DNA of 64,000 nt from Parapristionchus giblindavisi (taxonomy: Eukaryota; Nematoda; Chromadorea; Rhabditida; Diplogasteridae): contig CALSFV010000060.1 of assembly GCA_943737045.1 (NCBI GenBank), forward strand, positions 578,501 to 642,500, given 5' to 3'. Made by a program: the position numbers and the translations under genes. Below are positions 35,425 to 47,020 of this stretch, one piece after another. The notes beneath the pieces are model-generated. The model saw only the letters and a list, made by a program, of their open reading frames with translations, made no database searches and had not been told where the DNA came from. How positions within the stretch are numbered: the first letter of the stretch is position 1; every line of letters starts with the position of its first letter.

Positions 35425-36598
35425 ACAGTACTGGCCAAAAGTGAATGACATTTGGTTTTTTCACCCCCAACTTTTTCCAAACTCAACAGATCGAGTCCAG
35501 ATTTTCAGGGATAATTTTGAGAGTGTTTTTACGTGTCTTACACAAAAATTACAATGATTGATCTTGTAAGGTAAATTTTATTTCGATTTTATTAAAAGTC
35601 AAAAAATGAGTTTTCGTTTTCTTTGCATTATTCGGATTTTTTCACTCATTTTTCTACCAATGTGTGTTGTATCGATTTAAAAGTATGACACGGATTCTTG
35701 GGAGCAAGAATATACCGAGATTCGAGCGAGAATCCATTCGTCGTGGACGTCAGATGGGACTGTCACTGGAACCCTGTCACAGCAGTTCCGAGTGACTGTT
35801 TCTGCTATCCTGAACGTCATCAAAACATCAATCCGTGCTCAAACAATGAAGAAGGTTAATGTACGACCTCGCAAACGACATCTGATTGCCTGTATTTCGA
35901 AGAAGAAACTGAGGCTCACTACAATGGACATCAAGCGAGCACTAGCGGCGGAGAGAGCTAATTTGAGGTGGCTAGGGATTGTAAACATGGCTGAAATGAT
36001 GTTTGAGGTGTCCGTGAATAATATTCAACATCGTCTTCATGCGTCGGATCTGTTCGAACGTCGCCATATCAAGAAACAGCTGTTCTCCGAAAAGAATCGC
36101 AAAGCGTGGATCACATGGGCAAAAGAGAACTTGTATTGGACCCCCCTAACAGTATAATTAGGTCGTTTTCTCAGACGAAAGCAAGTTTATGATGATTGCT
36201 ACAGTAGGAATTTATCATGTTCGCCGTCCGGTTGGCACTCGATTGGATGTGAAGTACCAACTGACCATGTGGAGGAGGATCGTTGATGTCGTGGAGTTGT
36301 TTCTCTGAAGATGGGGTTGGACCCCTGGTTCATGTGAAGAGAATTATGAAGAAGGAGATACTCTAGAGACACATTTCCTTCCTTCAAACATGGTTTTAGG
36401 CAAGTTTAGAAGCGTTAGACACCTCAATTAAGCGAAACTCCGCTATTGTTCGCTTGATGTCCATTGTAGTTTTCCTTCGAGATGTAGGTAATCCGACGAT
36501 CAGATGTCGTGGTCGTCTTGCGAGGTCGTACATTAACCTTCTTCATTGTTTGAGCGGATTGAAGTTTTGATGACCTTCAGGAAAGTCGAAACGGTCAC
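35425..36598 (+). mobile_element. Tc1-like transposon relic with decayed transposase
   Basis: Starts with a Tc1-type terminus ACAGTACTGGCCAAAAGTG. A transposase-like stretch begins near 35,660 (paired helix-turn-helix part), an open frame at 35,792-36,157 contains RKAWITWAKENLYWTPLTV, and the next frame continues with a recognisable FSDESKF-like block after a frame change near 36,157. Stops and shifts follow. At about 36,430-36,600 an inverted fragment of the same transposase (complement of 35,780-35,940) is present, so the element is also internally rearranged. Not active. Confidence 0.75.
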
Positions 36599-36599
36599 T

Positions 36600-36840
36600 T
36601 GGAACATAAAAATTAAATGAAATAGTAGTTCCCCCATAATAGCAGTTTGATCCATATCCAACAACGAAACTGGAGGGCGGGATTTCGTTTCTAAGGTTAA
36701 ATATTTCGAATATTTCCGTAAAAATGTGAAAAATTGACTAAACTAAAACAAACAATGAGCGGCTGTTATGACATGTCGGCGTGAAATGAATGAACCACTG
36801 CACTGCAGAAATCTAGATATAGATTGATAAAAACGCATTC
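36600..36840 (-). pseudogene. DUF316 protease gene fragment (two exons)
   Basis: Matches 45,030-45,256. It contains the exon with the catalytic histidine (CSGSFISRRHVITAAHC, near 36,790-36,745) and the next exon (SFVVGYGSNCYYG, near 36,665-36,630). The intron between is also related. Here the histidine exon keeps a proper 'ctgcag' acceptor, which the gene at 42,637-45,937 lacks. Flanking exons are missing. Confidence 0.8.
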
Positions 36841-37526
36841 TCCTATACAGCGGAGGGACGGCGGCGGGGACATATCACAATGTTTCAAAATCATCCTAGG
36901 TGACTCATATTTGATGGTTAGAGTCGCTAGTGGCGGTATACACTTCTGCCAAAAAGTTGATCCAAATTATCGATTTTTGATCTACCAAAAGTCGAAAAAT
37001 AAAAGTCTGAATTCCATAGCATGTTATATACCATTCGATAGAGCATCCAAAGTTATCTGTACCGTGTTTTCTTGTAAAACGCATAAATATTATTATTATT
37101 ACTATTATTATAAGAATAACAAGTTTCACAAGTTTTCATAACTTCTTGTTCGAGAAATTACCGATTTTCCAATTTTTGATCACGTTTTTTTGTTTTGATC
37201 TCATCGCTTACTATGCCACCCAGATTTCCTATTCCTGGATCTTTGATATGTTATGTAAAAATGGATGGGCTATCCGAATATCACACTTATTTGGACCAGC
37301 TACAAGGCAGTCATAGTGATATCAAGTGAATTCTAACCCCATTTTAACGCCCAAACGCCGACGCAGGTTCGAATCCGGGCCCGGGCATAAATTTTTACAA
37401 TTTTTTTTTCGCCTTGAATATGACTTTAAATTATATTTTCGTGTGATTCACCGTATTTTCACAAATGTATTTTACGAAATATCCACAGACATATCAGAAA
37501 TACTAAAAAAATATTATTACTGATAC
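36841..37526. other. Non-coding stretch
   Basis: AT-rich with an ATT/TTA microsatellite-like run at 37,085-37,115 and a tRNA B-box-like 'gcaggttcgaatccgggc' at 37,362-37,379 (probable SINE 3' half). No gene is seen. Confidence 0.4.
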
Positions 37527-38483
37527 GATATCGGGAAAATGCATGGGACGAGCGACGATAACGGTTTTTCGACAGTGATTCTTCTTTAAAATGTATTTTT
37601 TGCTATTTTCTGTTACAAGAAGACAAAAATACAATGAAACTCTTAACATTGCAAATGTTTGAAAAAATGTAAACAAAGATCAAAGATCAAAGTATAAAGA
37701 TGAGAGACCAAAGTTCAGCAATAGTGCAAAAACTTTTGTAAACATCTCTAACATATATAGGAGCTTTGAAAATAAGAGATTCCATCAAAAGAGGCACAGG
37801 GACGACTTCTACGACTTTCAAGCTGTAAATGGGCTGCGAATGTGAGCCTCAAAACTGAAAATTCAGCTTATAGATATGCTAACGACCCGTTCCGACACTA
37901 AGGGCCAAAATTTTGTAAGTGGCGAGTGATGTTTATCCACAGATTATGGTAGTCATAGTACTTCATTCGTCGTCGGGGCAATTTTTTGTTGGAAGGACTG
38001 ATTTTGAGAACCTATCGTTCAAAGGACAGGTGTTCTAAAACTATGGTTCCTCCGCAGGTAGCTTTATTACGTATCATATTTTTATTTTCCTCATTTTTGT
38101 TTAGTTCTGATTCCTTTCACACTCACAGCTAACGTTCTGCTGTATCCTACTCGGTTACAGCGCGTACGCTTAAACCTGCGCGTTCTCTCCCTCATATGTA
38201 GTTCTAGTTCCTGCACCTCTTTTGATGAAATCTCTTATTTTCAAAGCTCCTATATATGTTAGAGATGTTTACAAAAGTTTTTGCACTATTGCTGAACTTT
38301 TGTCTCTCATCTTTATACTTTGATCTTTGATCTTTGTTTACATTTTTTCAAACTTTTGCAATGTTAAGAGTTTCATTGTATTTTTGTCTTCTTTTAACAG
38401 AAAATAGCAAAAAATACATTTTAAAGAAGAATCACTGTCGAAAAACCGTTATCGTCGCTCGTCCCATGCATTTTCCCGACATC
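37527..38483. mobile_element. 957-bp foldback element with about 270-bp arms
   Basis: Arms 37,527-37,797 and about 38,214-38,483 end in 'gatatcgggaaaatgcatgg' and its complement. The loop of about 415 bp has no coding frame. A second, 50-bp copy of the terminus follows at 38,500-38,550 in direct orientation. Confidence 0.88.
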
Positions 38484-38639
38484 GGCTCTTTCAGGGAGCC
38501 GATATCGGGAAAATGCATGGGACGAGCGACGATAACGGTTTTTCGACCGTTATTTTATATCGGCTCTTTCATTTTTATTTCATATACTGCTTGTCGCCTA
38601 CGTTTGTGATTTTTTTCAATATTTTTTTAAAATTTTAAA

Positions 38640-39069
38640 AATTAAAATTAATTATATAAAATCTGAAAATGCATGGCAGCAGCTAATTTTTTGGCTACTA
38701 TCATATTTTTCCTATACCTATCGAGGAAAATACTCTTATTCAAAAGTCTCACTGAGACTAAAACGACTTCCCTTGTTAGTGGCAAGTAGGGTGGCGAGAA
38801 TGGATAGATGGGTCGACCTTTTACGATCACTGTTGGATGGAGGGTGGGTCTGGCAGATATTCATTCCCCCCTGGCAGAGGGCCTCTCAGAGAGGTGGATG
38901 ACCCATATTTGGAGGGTCTAAGTGGGTATGCGATTTTCTCAGCTCCCCGTGGACCAAATTCAAAACAAAAATCACCAATAGAATTAAACGACCGGAAAAA
39001 ATTTGTCATTGCTCAAGGGTTAATAACCGAAATATACATGAGATATTCTGCGTTTTTTTTGTTAACATA
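38640..39069. other. Repeat patchwork upstream of the nested insertion
   Basis: Includes 'cttcccttgttagtg' near 38,768 (a CAAGGGAA-type end on the other strand) and a short Gly/Pro-rich open frame (38,837-38,990), not recognised. From about 38,985 the sequence matches the element at 27,600-27,780. Confidence 0.35.
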
Positions 39070-39535
39070 TCGTACATGTAAAAATAGTTGTATCATGAAC
39101 GGTGTGAATGGATCTGAACGGATCAGGCCGATCAAACGGGATTGTGAGCGAGAAGGCCATTTTCGTTATTTTTCTTTCGTTTCATTGTTTTTCTTTCCTT
39201 CGAATCTACTGTATGGAAAGAAATCACGTCAAAATATTGCCATTTAGCAAAAATCATTGCTTTACAAATGAATAAATTGTTCCGATTATACGCTGAATAA
39301 ATGGGTCAATTTTGGTTCATTGGAGCAATTTATTCCTCGCGAAAATGCTGATTTTTGTTAAATGGCAATATTTTGGCCTAATGAATTTCAATATAGTAGA
39401 TTCGATGAAAAGAAAAACAATAAAAAGAAAGAAAAATAACGAAAATGGCCGGCTCGCTCACAATCCCGTTTGATCTGCCTGATCCGTTCAGATCCATTCA
39501 CACCGTTCATGATACAATTATTTTTACATGTACGA
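39070..39535. mobile_element. Foldback MITE with TA target duplication
   Basis: Inverted ends TCGTACATGTAAAAAT / ATTTTTACATGTACGA, with a further self-complementary 'gaacggtgtgaatggatctg' region. It is flanked by TA on both sides. The related element at 27,680 reads 'gttaacataatgttcg' without interruption and serves as an empty site. A partial relative occurs at 56,500-56,610. Confidence 0.88.
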
Positions 39536-40267
39536 TAATGTTCGATGTCACGAGAAATTGTCCGTATCCGAATGTGATCTTATTTCTGAACAGAAAGTTA
39601 CTCTCTCATTCTTTGGTCAAGAACTAAAGCACGAGTACTGGGAGTTGCCCTTCACTTCATTCACAATGAGCTGCCAGCCCATCGAGCATCTCACTAATTA
39701 GCCGTTTGTCTAATTAGCCGTTTGTAGGACAGAGATACGGTAAATGAACAACATACCGACTTTGTACGTGGTATCTCTCCCTTATCGTATCCAATCTACA
39801 TTATCCACCTGTGCATCTAGAGTAATAGATATATAGGACTGTGAATTTGAAAATTTTTGCAATATCTACTTGGATGTCATAAAACATCGTTTTTTCTTGA
39901 TTGCTTCAACCCGCGATTGTAATACATCAACAAAGATGAGACTCTGCAAAGAAGAATATGAAACAGAGGATTTTCCTACAGCAATATCGACAGATAACAC
40001 GAGACAGATGATGACGATGGAGCCACAGCTACAATCATTAGTGCAATCAGAACCAAACATGAATTGTGAATTTCATTTTTTATGCAAAAAAATGAATTTT
40101 CTATGAATTCCATGAAGCTGTTACTTTCATTTAATCCTTTGTAGATTAGCGGATAACAAAAGACAGCGAAAAAAGTTGCAAAAAAATAAAGAAATAGAAA
40201 TATTGGTGTCAATATCTATTGAAACATAAATGTTTGTAATTGAAATACTTCATTATCAAAAATATTC

Positions 40268-40340
40268 TCCGAGAAATCGAACTTGTGTGCAAAAAGTTGT
40301 GAGCGCCCGCGCTAACCACTATACCACAGCTCGGTTGGGA
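40268..40340 (-). repeat. tRNA-like sequence
   Basis: The minus strand reads 'gagctgtggtatagtggtta'+'gcgcgggcgct' (good A-box) and 'caagttcgatttctcgg' (B-box). The acceptor stem does not pair well. Probably a SINE or tRNA pseudogene. Confidence 0.5.
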
Positions 40341-40964
40341 ATGAGACACTACCCTTCCGCCCTCATCCCACAATGTTCTATAGACTGTGAAAGCCAAAAC
40401 GACCGCTCAACATAGAAACTCTCTCAAATGCAATCGTCTTTCGCTTGTCTGGCTATGGAAACAAAATGGCTTGATCCCTCGCCTCATCCTCTTATCCCTT
40501 GTGCTATTATGCCCTTATCGTGCGGCGGAAGGTCGATAAACTGTAAACTGTGCGGCGGATATGCGACGGGTGTGAAATTTACAAAATTGATAAATAGCAG
40601 ACTTTGAAAGTTGATTCCTACTAAGTCGAGCATGCTGATTATCGCTATGGATGTCACTCCCCGTCGTTTCATACCCTTTGCGAACCATTCCCTAGTTAGG
40701 GCCTTTTAACGGCATAGAAGAGAGCGCTACCAAGGATCAAAGAGAGAATAAAGTAAGAGAATAAAGTCGATAGTGAGCTACACTGACAAACAAGCTTGAA
40801 CTTTTGATCTTGACAACTACAAAATCAGCAAAAGAAAAGTGCCGCAAGGGGAATCGTTAAAGTTCACACTTGCGGATAAAATAAAGTGTGTTCTATTTAC
40901 CGATTTCCTAATCAAAGTAAAACATGTCAATCTTTCTACGGCAACAAAATCAGCAAAGGAAAAG

Positions 40965-41045
40965 TGCCGCAAGGGGGATCGAACCCATGACAGCCAAAAG
41001 TGAATGCAGACACCTACACTACACTACACAGGCCGCTGGTGAGAT
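40965..41045 (-). mobile_element. tRNA-derived SINE, family with CTTGCGGCA 3' end
   Basis: The minus strand has 'gtagtgtagtg' near an A-box and 'catgggttcgatccccctt'+'gcggca'. The same 3' unit appears at 62,944-63,012 (plus) and 63,262-63,310 (minus), so three dispersed copies are seen in this window. Confidence 0.6.
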
Positions 41046-42220
41046 GTTTGATAGATGAGTTAACGAACCCATTGGGATTTGTTGTGTAGAGACCTCGCGA
41101 ATTTTTAAATCGACCCCCACAAAAAAAATCATAACTTGCTTTGCGGGAGGTTTTTTTCTCACATCAATTTTTTTGCAAGTCTATCATGACCGCATCCACA
41201 CGCCCTATTCGTCTCCGCTCTTACATTTTTGGTTGAATTAAAATAATATTTGTATCTCTCGACTAACACGTCTTTTTTTATATTACCCTAATCATCATTA
41301 TGATCCTCATAAAAATTGAGCAAGGGTTTCTCTTGTGACTTTTTTGTTTCCTTCAACGGATCTCCAGCTATAGTCGAAAAACTCTGAAAAAGGGCCATCT
41401 TTGGAGCTCCATACCGAGCTCAAAAAAAATTGCATACCACGAGGGTTTGCCCATTATTCTAACATATCGAGAGGTACCCAAAAATCTCAAAACTTTTTTT
41501 TTGCTGTACGGGATCCTGTTGCTGATTGTCCGACTCTTACGCAAACGGGCTCATATACTACTGCCCTCGAGCAAAGCTCTTTTACTTTTTGCTCGTTATA
41601 TTTGACTGGCAACATATATTACATACATACTTGACAGTTTGTACTCTACGAGCACGTTTCTAGATCAATAGTATCATAACTTTTTTTTATTTGGCCAAGT
41701 CTATTCATCCTTAAGGTAATTTATAAGCCAGAATTAGATTGATAGAAAGGATTGTGTTCGAGCGATGAAATGACCACGCAAAAAAAGAGTTTGAGCGTGT
41801 TAGCTAATTTACTTATTATTTACTTTTATGACTGACAATTTTGCAAGGAATCAATCAAGAGTTTTTTTCCGACAAGAAAGAATCAAGAGATTTGAAACAT
41901 TTTTCAGAGAACAATGCTGTATTAATTAAACATTATTCATCGTGATGATGAATATTTGCGTGATGATGAATAGTTGCGGAATAAAAAATATTATTACCAG
42001 GGCGGCCGGAATATTACCAGGTCGGCTTTTAGAATCATAGACAGAAAGCCCAACCTCGGACGTTTCCTTTGTCGTTTACCCCTGCTATTCCCTTCTTTCT
42101 TTGCATTTTGAACTAACATGATTATCAGGATCTATAATGCTGTGACTCTGGTATTTCAAAACTAGAAGTCTACTTATCATTCCCACTTGAAGTTGTAATC
42201 AACTTCTAATTTTACGTAAT

Positions 42221-43388
42221 GCACTGTTACATTTGCCTTCTCCGCATTTTTAGGGGGGCCAAAAATTTGGTCAAAGTTGAGTCTCGAATTTGGCTACCAG
42301 ACAAGCCCCACTTGAAAAGTTGAGCCATTAATTTGGTCAAAATAATAGCCCCACTAAACTTTTCGCTAAACTTTAGTCCAAATTAATGGCTCAACTTTTT
42401 AAGTGGGGCCAATAATTTGGTCAAAATAATGCCCCCACCAAACTTTTCGCTAAACTTTAGTCCAAATTAATTGCTCAACTTTTCAAGTGGGGCCAATAAT
42501 TTGGCCAATAAATTGGCTCGACTACTAAAAGTTTAGCCCTTGATTTGCTTACTTTTATTTCAGTTCCATTTTGTTTATTGCACATTTAAATGATTTATAC
42601 ATTAATTAACTTCTTTATCCTCAGAACAAGCAATATTTACATATCAATTACAACATGGCAATGAAAATGAAACGAGAAATAAGCATTAAATTCCCTATCA
42701 ATAAGCTTGTTCAGCTTGCTCTCGAGTGTAGCCGGTTGATTCTTGGCATCTTTGGTCTCACACGAGACCCGAATCTGATCTGCCAAATACTTCGTCAACG
42801 AATTGAGATTCCTGAAAATAAGCACTTCCGTATACGCTTCTGAAGCCAAATTTACTGATGGTTTGTCATGTTTCATGGATAAATGTAGAGAAGGTAACTC
42901 ACTGATTCTTGTGGAGTGGAGATGCTTGCAGGTGAGGGCTCGCCAGAGCTGAAGAATACGGAGCACAGTACCTATAAGGAATATACTGAAGTTTATATCA
43001 TCATATATTCTTTAAACTGTAACAAAAAGGGTGAGATAAGTAAGAGGAGTGGTAGTTCTAATAAACAGCAGAACAACAAACTCACAAAATACTTTGAACT
43101 GTAGAAAACAAACAAGAAATGTAACAAAAATAACATTATTCAGTTCGCCGTCGCCGAGCTATTCTACGGCTCTCGGTAAAACGGCTCAACTTACCATAGT
43201 TGAGCCATTATTTTAGCCAAAAGTTTAGCTCAACTTTGCGACTTAAATAATAGCCCCACTTTGAACCAAATTATTGGCCCCCCTAAAAATGCGGAGTTAC
43301 GTGCCTACGCCGTAACCCCCTCCGCCGCGTCGGAGAGGCGACGGAGGGGGTTACGGCGTAGACACGTAACGCAAATGTAACAGTGCAC
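42221..43388. mobile_element. TIR element enclosing the 3' exons of the protease gene
   Basis: Outer 17-bp inverted repeats 'gcactgttacatttgc' and 'gcaaatgtaacagtgc' and inner ones 'gcatttttaggggggccaaa' (42,246) and 'ttggcccccctaaaaatgc' (43,272-43,290). Between them are tandem-like blocks of 'ttgagccattaatttggtca' and 'gccccactaaacttttcgct' (42,300-42,500). The two exons 42,637 to about 42,870 and about 42,895-42,940 of the minus-strand gene sit in the middle. Confidence 0.7.
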
Positions 43389-45937
43389 AAGACTACTGAG
43401 TGGATATATATTACTGCAAAGCATTTTATCAAATGTTCCTTCCCTAATAGTAAACTTCCTGTAAAATTCAAGTCACTGACGTATATTTTAAGTAGACTAC
43501 TCGTTTTGAAATAACAGAAGAGTTCGTTATCTTCTTCACTTGATTCTAATAGATGGACGATAAGGGAGAATAAATGTAAGATAATGCCAAGTTTGTACTC
43601 CCTAGATTATTCTAAAATGCAAAACCGGAAAAAAAACGCTCACGTCAACGTGATTTTGAAGTGAATTCGTTACAAAGTGGAAAATCCTGAGAAACCGTAG
43701 TTTTACTCTTGAAAGCCACCCAATATTGAGCGATGGTCATAGTAGCGGCCTACAGGAGAGCTATGATATCTCAGTATTTTCCACTTGATCGAGAGAATTT
43801 CTCATAGAAAGTAGAATACTGTGTCGATTCGAACAATGTCAAAGAAAAGTAATGATTTATTATTCAAGTACTATGAACAAGTAAAACATCCTTGGAGTTC
43901 ACATGCAATATTCGATTCCTGAAGTAGAATTTAATCACTGAATAAAACATATTTATTGTTAGTACGTACCATCAGTAAGAACAGTTCTGTTCACCAATTC
44001 CGTTCCTTTCCATTCTGGCTCCCACTTGTTCGGACAAATATTGGTCATCCTAAAGATTAGTGGTTGGCTTTGAAAACTTCACGATAGATTACAGGCAAAT
44101 GAAATGTCGAAAATAGTAGATCGGAGGTGCATTAATACTCGGAATAAATTCGTTCTATAATAATTATTTAGAAATAACATCACTTAATAGAAACTATCTA
44201 TTCAGTGACAAATCAATCATTACATAGAATTGGCTGACAACACCCAGGAGTGTCTTTCTTCCATCTCCATCTCTGTTGAAAATAATAGGCCCACCACTGT
44301 CACCCTTAATTAATCGATTAGAGAATAACTGACATCATATTTTTTATAAAGTACCCAAGACGACATAGGCAAATTGTCTTCGACAGACTTATATGTCAGA
44401 TTCCAATGGTTATTCCATCGAGGATCTCGGAAAAGAAGTCCATTTCCGGTGAGATTCAATGCATAATGTCGCGACAACCCACCATTATCTTCAGGGCCTC
44501 TCTCAACTGAAAATAATTCGATGAACGGCAACGCGTAGTTGCGAAGCGTCGCGGTTTGCCATAATAGTAACGCGTTTACCATCGCATACATACCTTTAGC
44601 ACTTCCGGCACCATAAACATGAATGATTTTATCATTGAACGAAATATCATGGTTACGAGGCGAACAGAGGATTCCGTAAAGTGGTGAGGGCAGAATCTAA
44701 ACAATTTTTTAAGTAAAAACTTTACACTTAGTATACAAACATTTTTTAGAGAATCTACTGAAAATATTTTCAACATTATTAGACTCACATCTTCAGTCAA
44801 TTCAAGTATAGCTACATCCATCACTCGACTGTCAAAATTCGAATAATCGGTAATATTTTTCCAGCTGAATTTTTTAACTTTTAAATTTTCTGCGAAATAT
44901 GCTTACAATTGGAATCCTTCTTTTTGAACTTTTGTATGCTTTACTCGGACATATTGAGGATCTGCTGCATTGGGACACAGGCTCTGAATATGAAATGTTA
45001 CGAATAACATTTTATTCAACAATTATATTAAAGCTTAAATGGAAATAGTAGTTACCGTATTATAGCAGTTTGATCCATATCCAACAACGAATCTTTCTGG
45101 TGATATTAATTCTCCATGGCTAAATGCTTAAACAAATTCCACAAAAGTCTATGGAAAGTGGACTAAACTTAAACAAACAATGAGCGGCTGTTATGACATG
45201 TCGACGAGAAATGAATGAACCTGTGCACCCGAGATATCTAGATATAGATTGATAAATGCCTGACAATTTGAGGTTCAATTTGCGAATGTACATCCCAGTG
45301 ATCATAAAAAAAGTTATTAAGGGAGAGCATTGCAAGGATGATTAGATGGAATTTAAAATAAAACAAAATCATAAAACTCTATATCTTCCTGTGAATAACC
45401 TCGGCAGATGTTTCCATGACTCGTTGTAGCGAGGAACGTAATTTGAGAAAATAACTTGAATCGAAGTTAGAAATGGATGTTCAGATACAGTAATATTATC
45501 ACCGCCATTCATACGATGCCTACAATAAGGAAAACTGTCAAATTAGTTTTGCGAAATATTGATTTGAAAAATAGCATAATTTCGAGCTCTCGATCGTTCT
45601 AAAACATGGACGTTCTGGATATTACATTTTGGAACGCGGCGTTCTATAAAACGGTTGTCCTAGAACGCTGTGAGATTGTCTCAAAAGTTATAGAAGAAGC
45701 TTCGAGCATTTTTGTAAAAATGAAAATTGTTCAAGAACGTCAGTATTCCAGCACGTTTCGGAATGACCAAACTAACTGAGGGAATGGAAGTCCGCATTCT
45801 CTATTATTCCTTTCATTTTCAGCTTCTGTTAGACGTCCCTTGATTATGTCATCATATTTTTGGGGTTGAACACAGTCAGCCCATGATTCTGTTGGAATGA
45901 GAGAAAGAGCTAATATCAAGCAAGGAATTGAATTCAT
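42637..45937 (-). CDS. DUF316-type trypsin-like serine protease
   Basis: Secreted S1 protease family member. Exons on the minus strand: 45,937-45,777 (signal peptide MNSIPCLILALSLIPTESW and the DUF316-typical RLTEAENERNNRECG), 45,519-45,456 (NITVSEHPFLTSIQ), 45,227-45,174 (SFISRRHVITAAHC, catalytic His), 45,119-45,056, 44,983-44,907, 44,864-44,789 (DVAILELTED, catalytic Asp), 44,696-44,594, 44,506-44,355, 44,304-44,224 (GDSGGPIIFN, catalytic Ser), 44,049-43,970, about 42,939-42,895, and about 42,870-42,637 (TAA stop). Phases fit across most junctions. Concern: the expected acceptor of the His exon reads 'tcggg' where the fragment at 36.8 kb has 'tgcag'; if unspliced the gene would be inactive. 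The last two exons lie inside a TIR element and may not be ancestral. The triad residues themselves are intact. Likely role: extracellular or gut proteolysis; substrate unknown. Confidence 0.78.
43295..43370. repeat. GC-rich near-perfect hairpin
   Basis: Arms 'ttacgtgcctacgccgtaac'+'cccctccg' and the complement 'cggagggggttacggcgtag'+'acacgtaa' enclose a loop of about 20 bp ('ccgcgtcggagaggcga'). It abuts the inner terminus of the TIR element at 43,294. Confidence 0.85.
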
Positions 45938-46239
45938 TGTGCTTCGAAACTATATACAAATTACACGCACTCGATTTAAATACTAGGACTTTTTTTCATT
46001 TTCCCATGCTGCTCATTTGATTATTCATGCAATTGTACAGATTGTAGAGATCAGCAAACGTGCTTTTTTCAATGTGTAGTTCAATCTCCGTTCTCTTGTT
46101 TTATATTTAAAATACATTATTTAAAATACATTACATTTACAAAATATAATATATTGTATTTACGATGCGTCTAGGGTGCAAAGACCTTGCTAATTCACTA
46201 CTAGCATCGAATGTGCGTTGATTCCTAAACCACTTTTTT
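45938..46239. promoter_or_regulatory. Upstream region of the protease gene
   Basis: AT-rich, about 300 bp before the start codon, with 'tatttaaaatacatt' repeats near 46,105-46,130. No defined promoter motif can be assigned. Confidence 0.25.
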
Positions 46240-46490
46240 GACTAAAAATTTTGGTTTTTTCGGACAAATCATCGCTTGCTGTAGTTTTCTACAAAGATTT
46301 CCGACCAGGTAATGTAGCCTAAGCAATTCTGCATTGATTTCACTAAAAGAAGGGGGACCAGGAGATTTAGGGTGCACTATTGTCATGGCTAACGAGGTAG
46401 GAAGTGTCACTCTATTCTCTATTAAAATTGAGAGAGTGAGCGCATAGGGCGTGTAGCTCAGTGGTTATTTTGATTTTCACGACCCGGGGT
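46240..46490 (+). mobile_element. SINE-like repeat, truncated tRNA-like end
   Basis: Related to 27,990-28,250. It ends in 'gcgtgtagctcagtggttat' and then loses the B-box half. Confidence 0.55.
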
Positions 46491-46529
46491 CATGGTCTGA
46501 AATTTTCAAAAAAAAATTAAGTTGACGTT

Positions 46530-46960
46530 TTTTCACTTATTGTGAAGTACTGATGTGAATAATATTCAGCCAATGCTCAATGGGGGCATTTTTTTTCAAA
46601 TATTTTTTCGAAAATTTTCATTCTGATTGCGAGAAATCAGAATTGTGTTTGAATCAGTTTCCAACATTCTGTAACATTCTGTATAAGTACTTTGCAATGC
46701 ACATAATCAATATGAAAATCGTTTATTCTCGAAAATTTATTTTATTTGACATGACCATGGATATCGATTTTTCAAAGGTGAGCCGAATGCCGAGATTCCA
46801 GTTCTACTATGTTTATTCATCATGAAACTTCACATTGTGATTGTCATTTGCTCAACATTCGAGTCGAAAACCTGCAATATTTTAGAAATTTGCGGTGAAA
46901 GTAGGCACTCAAATTGAATCTAATGAATTTTCGATTTTCATATTGATTATGTGAGAGAAA
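46530..46960. repeat. Dispersed repeat family R, copy 1
   Basis: Shares 'aatattcagccaatgctcaatg', 'gtttgaatcagtttccaac' and 'gagccgaatgccgagattcc' with 52,970-53,600 (there as an inverted pair) and 61,250-61,815. No coding frame is conserved between copies. Confidence 0.75.
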
Positions 46961-47020
46961 AAATATTTTAAATAAATATAAGTTTAATCCATTTTTTAAA
47001 AATAAATCAAAAAATCTTAA

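Larger units (their letters stand above)
39720..42220. other. Gene-poor, repeat-rich stretch
   Basis: No supported gene. Contents are two tRNA-like sequences (see separate entries), a direct repeat of 'aaaatcagcaaaagaaaagt'/'gtgccgcaagggg' at 40,821-40,990, a short 'cgtgatgatgaatatttgcg' duplication at 41,940-41,975, and several short open frames without recognisable domains. Confidence 0.45.

Noticed and set aside
38837..39247. 136-codon Gly/Pro-rich frame
   Set aside because: Crosses the boundary between two unrelated repeats and the left end of a foldback MITE; not a gene.
39870..40106. 78-codon frame starting MDVIKHRFFLIAS
   Set aside because: No homology recognised, competing antisense frame of equal length, repeat-rich surroundings.
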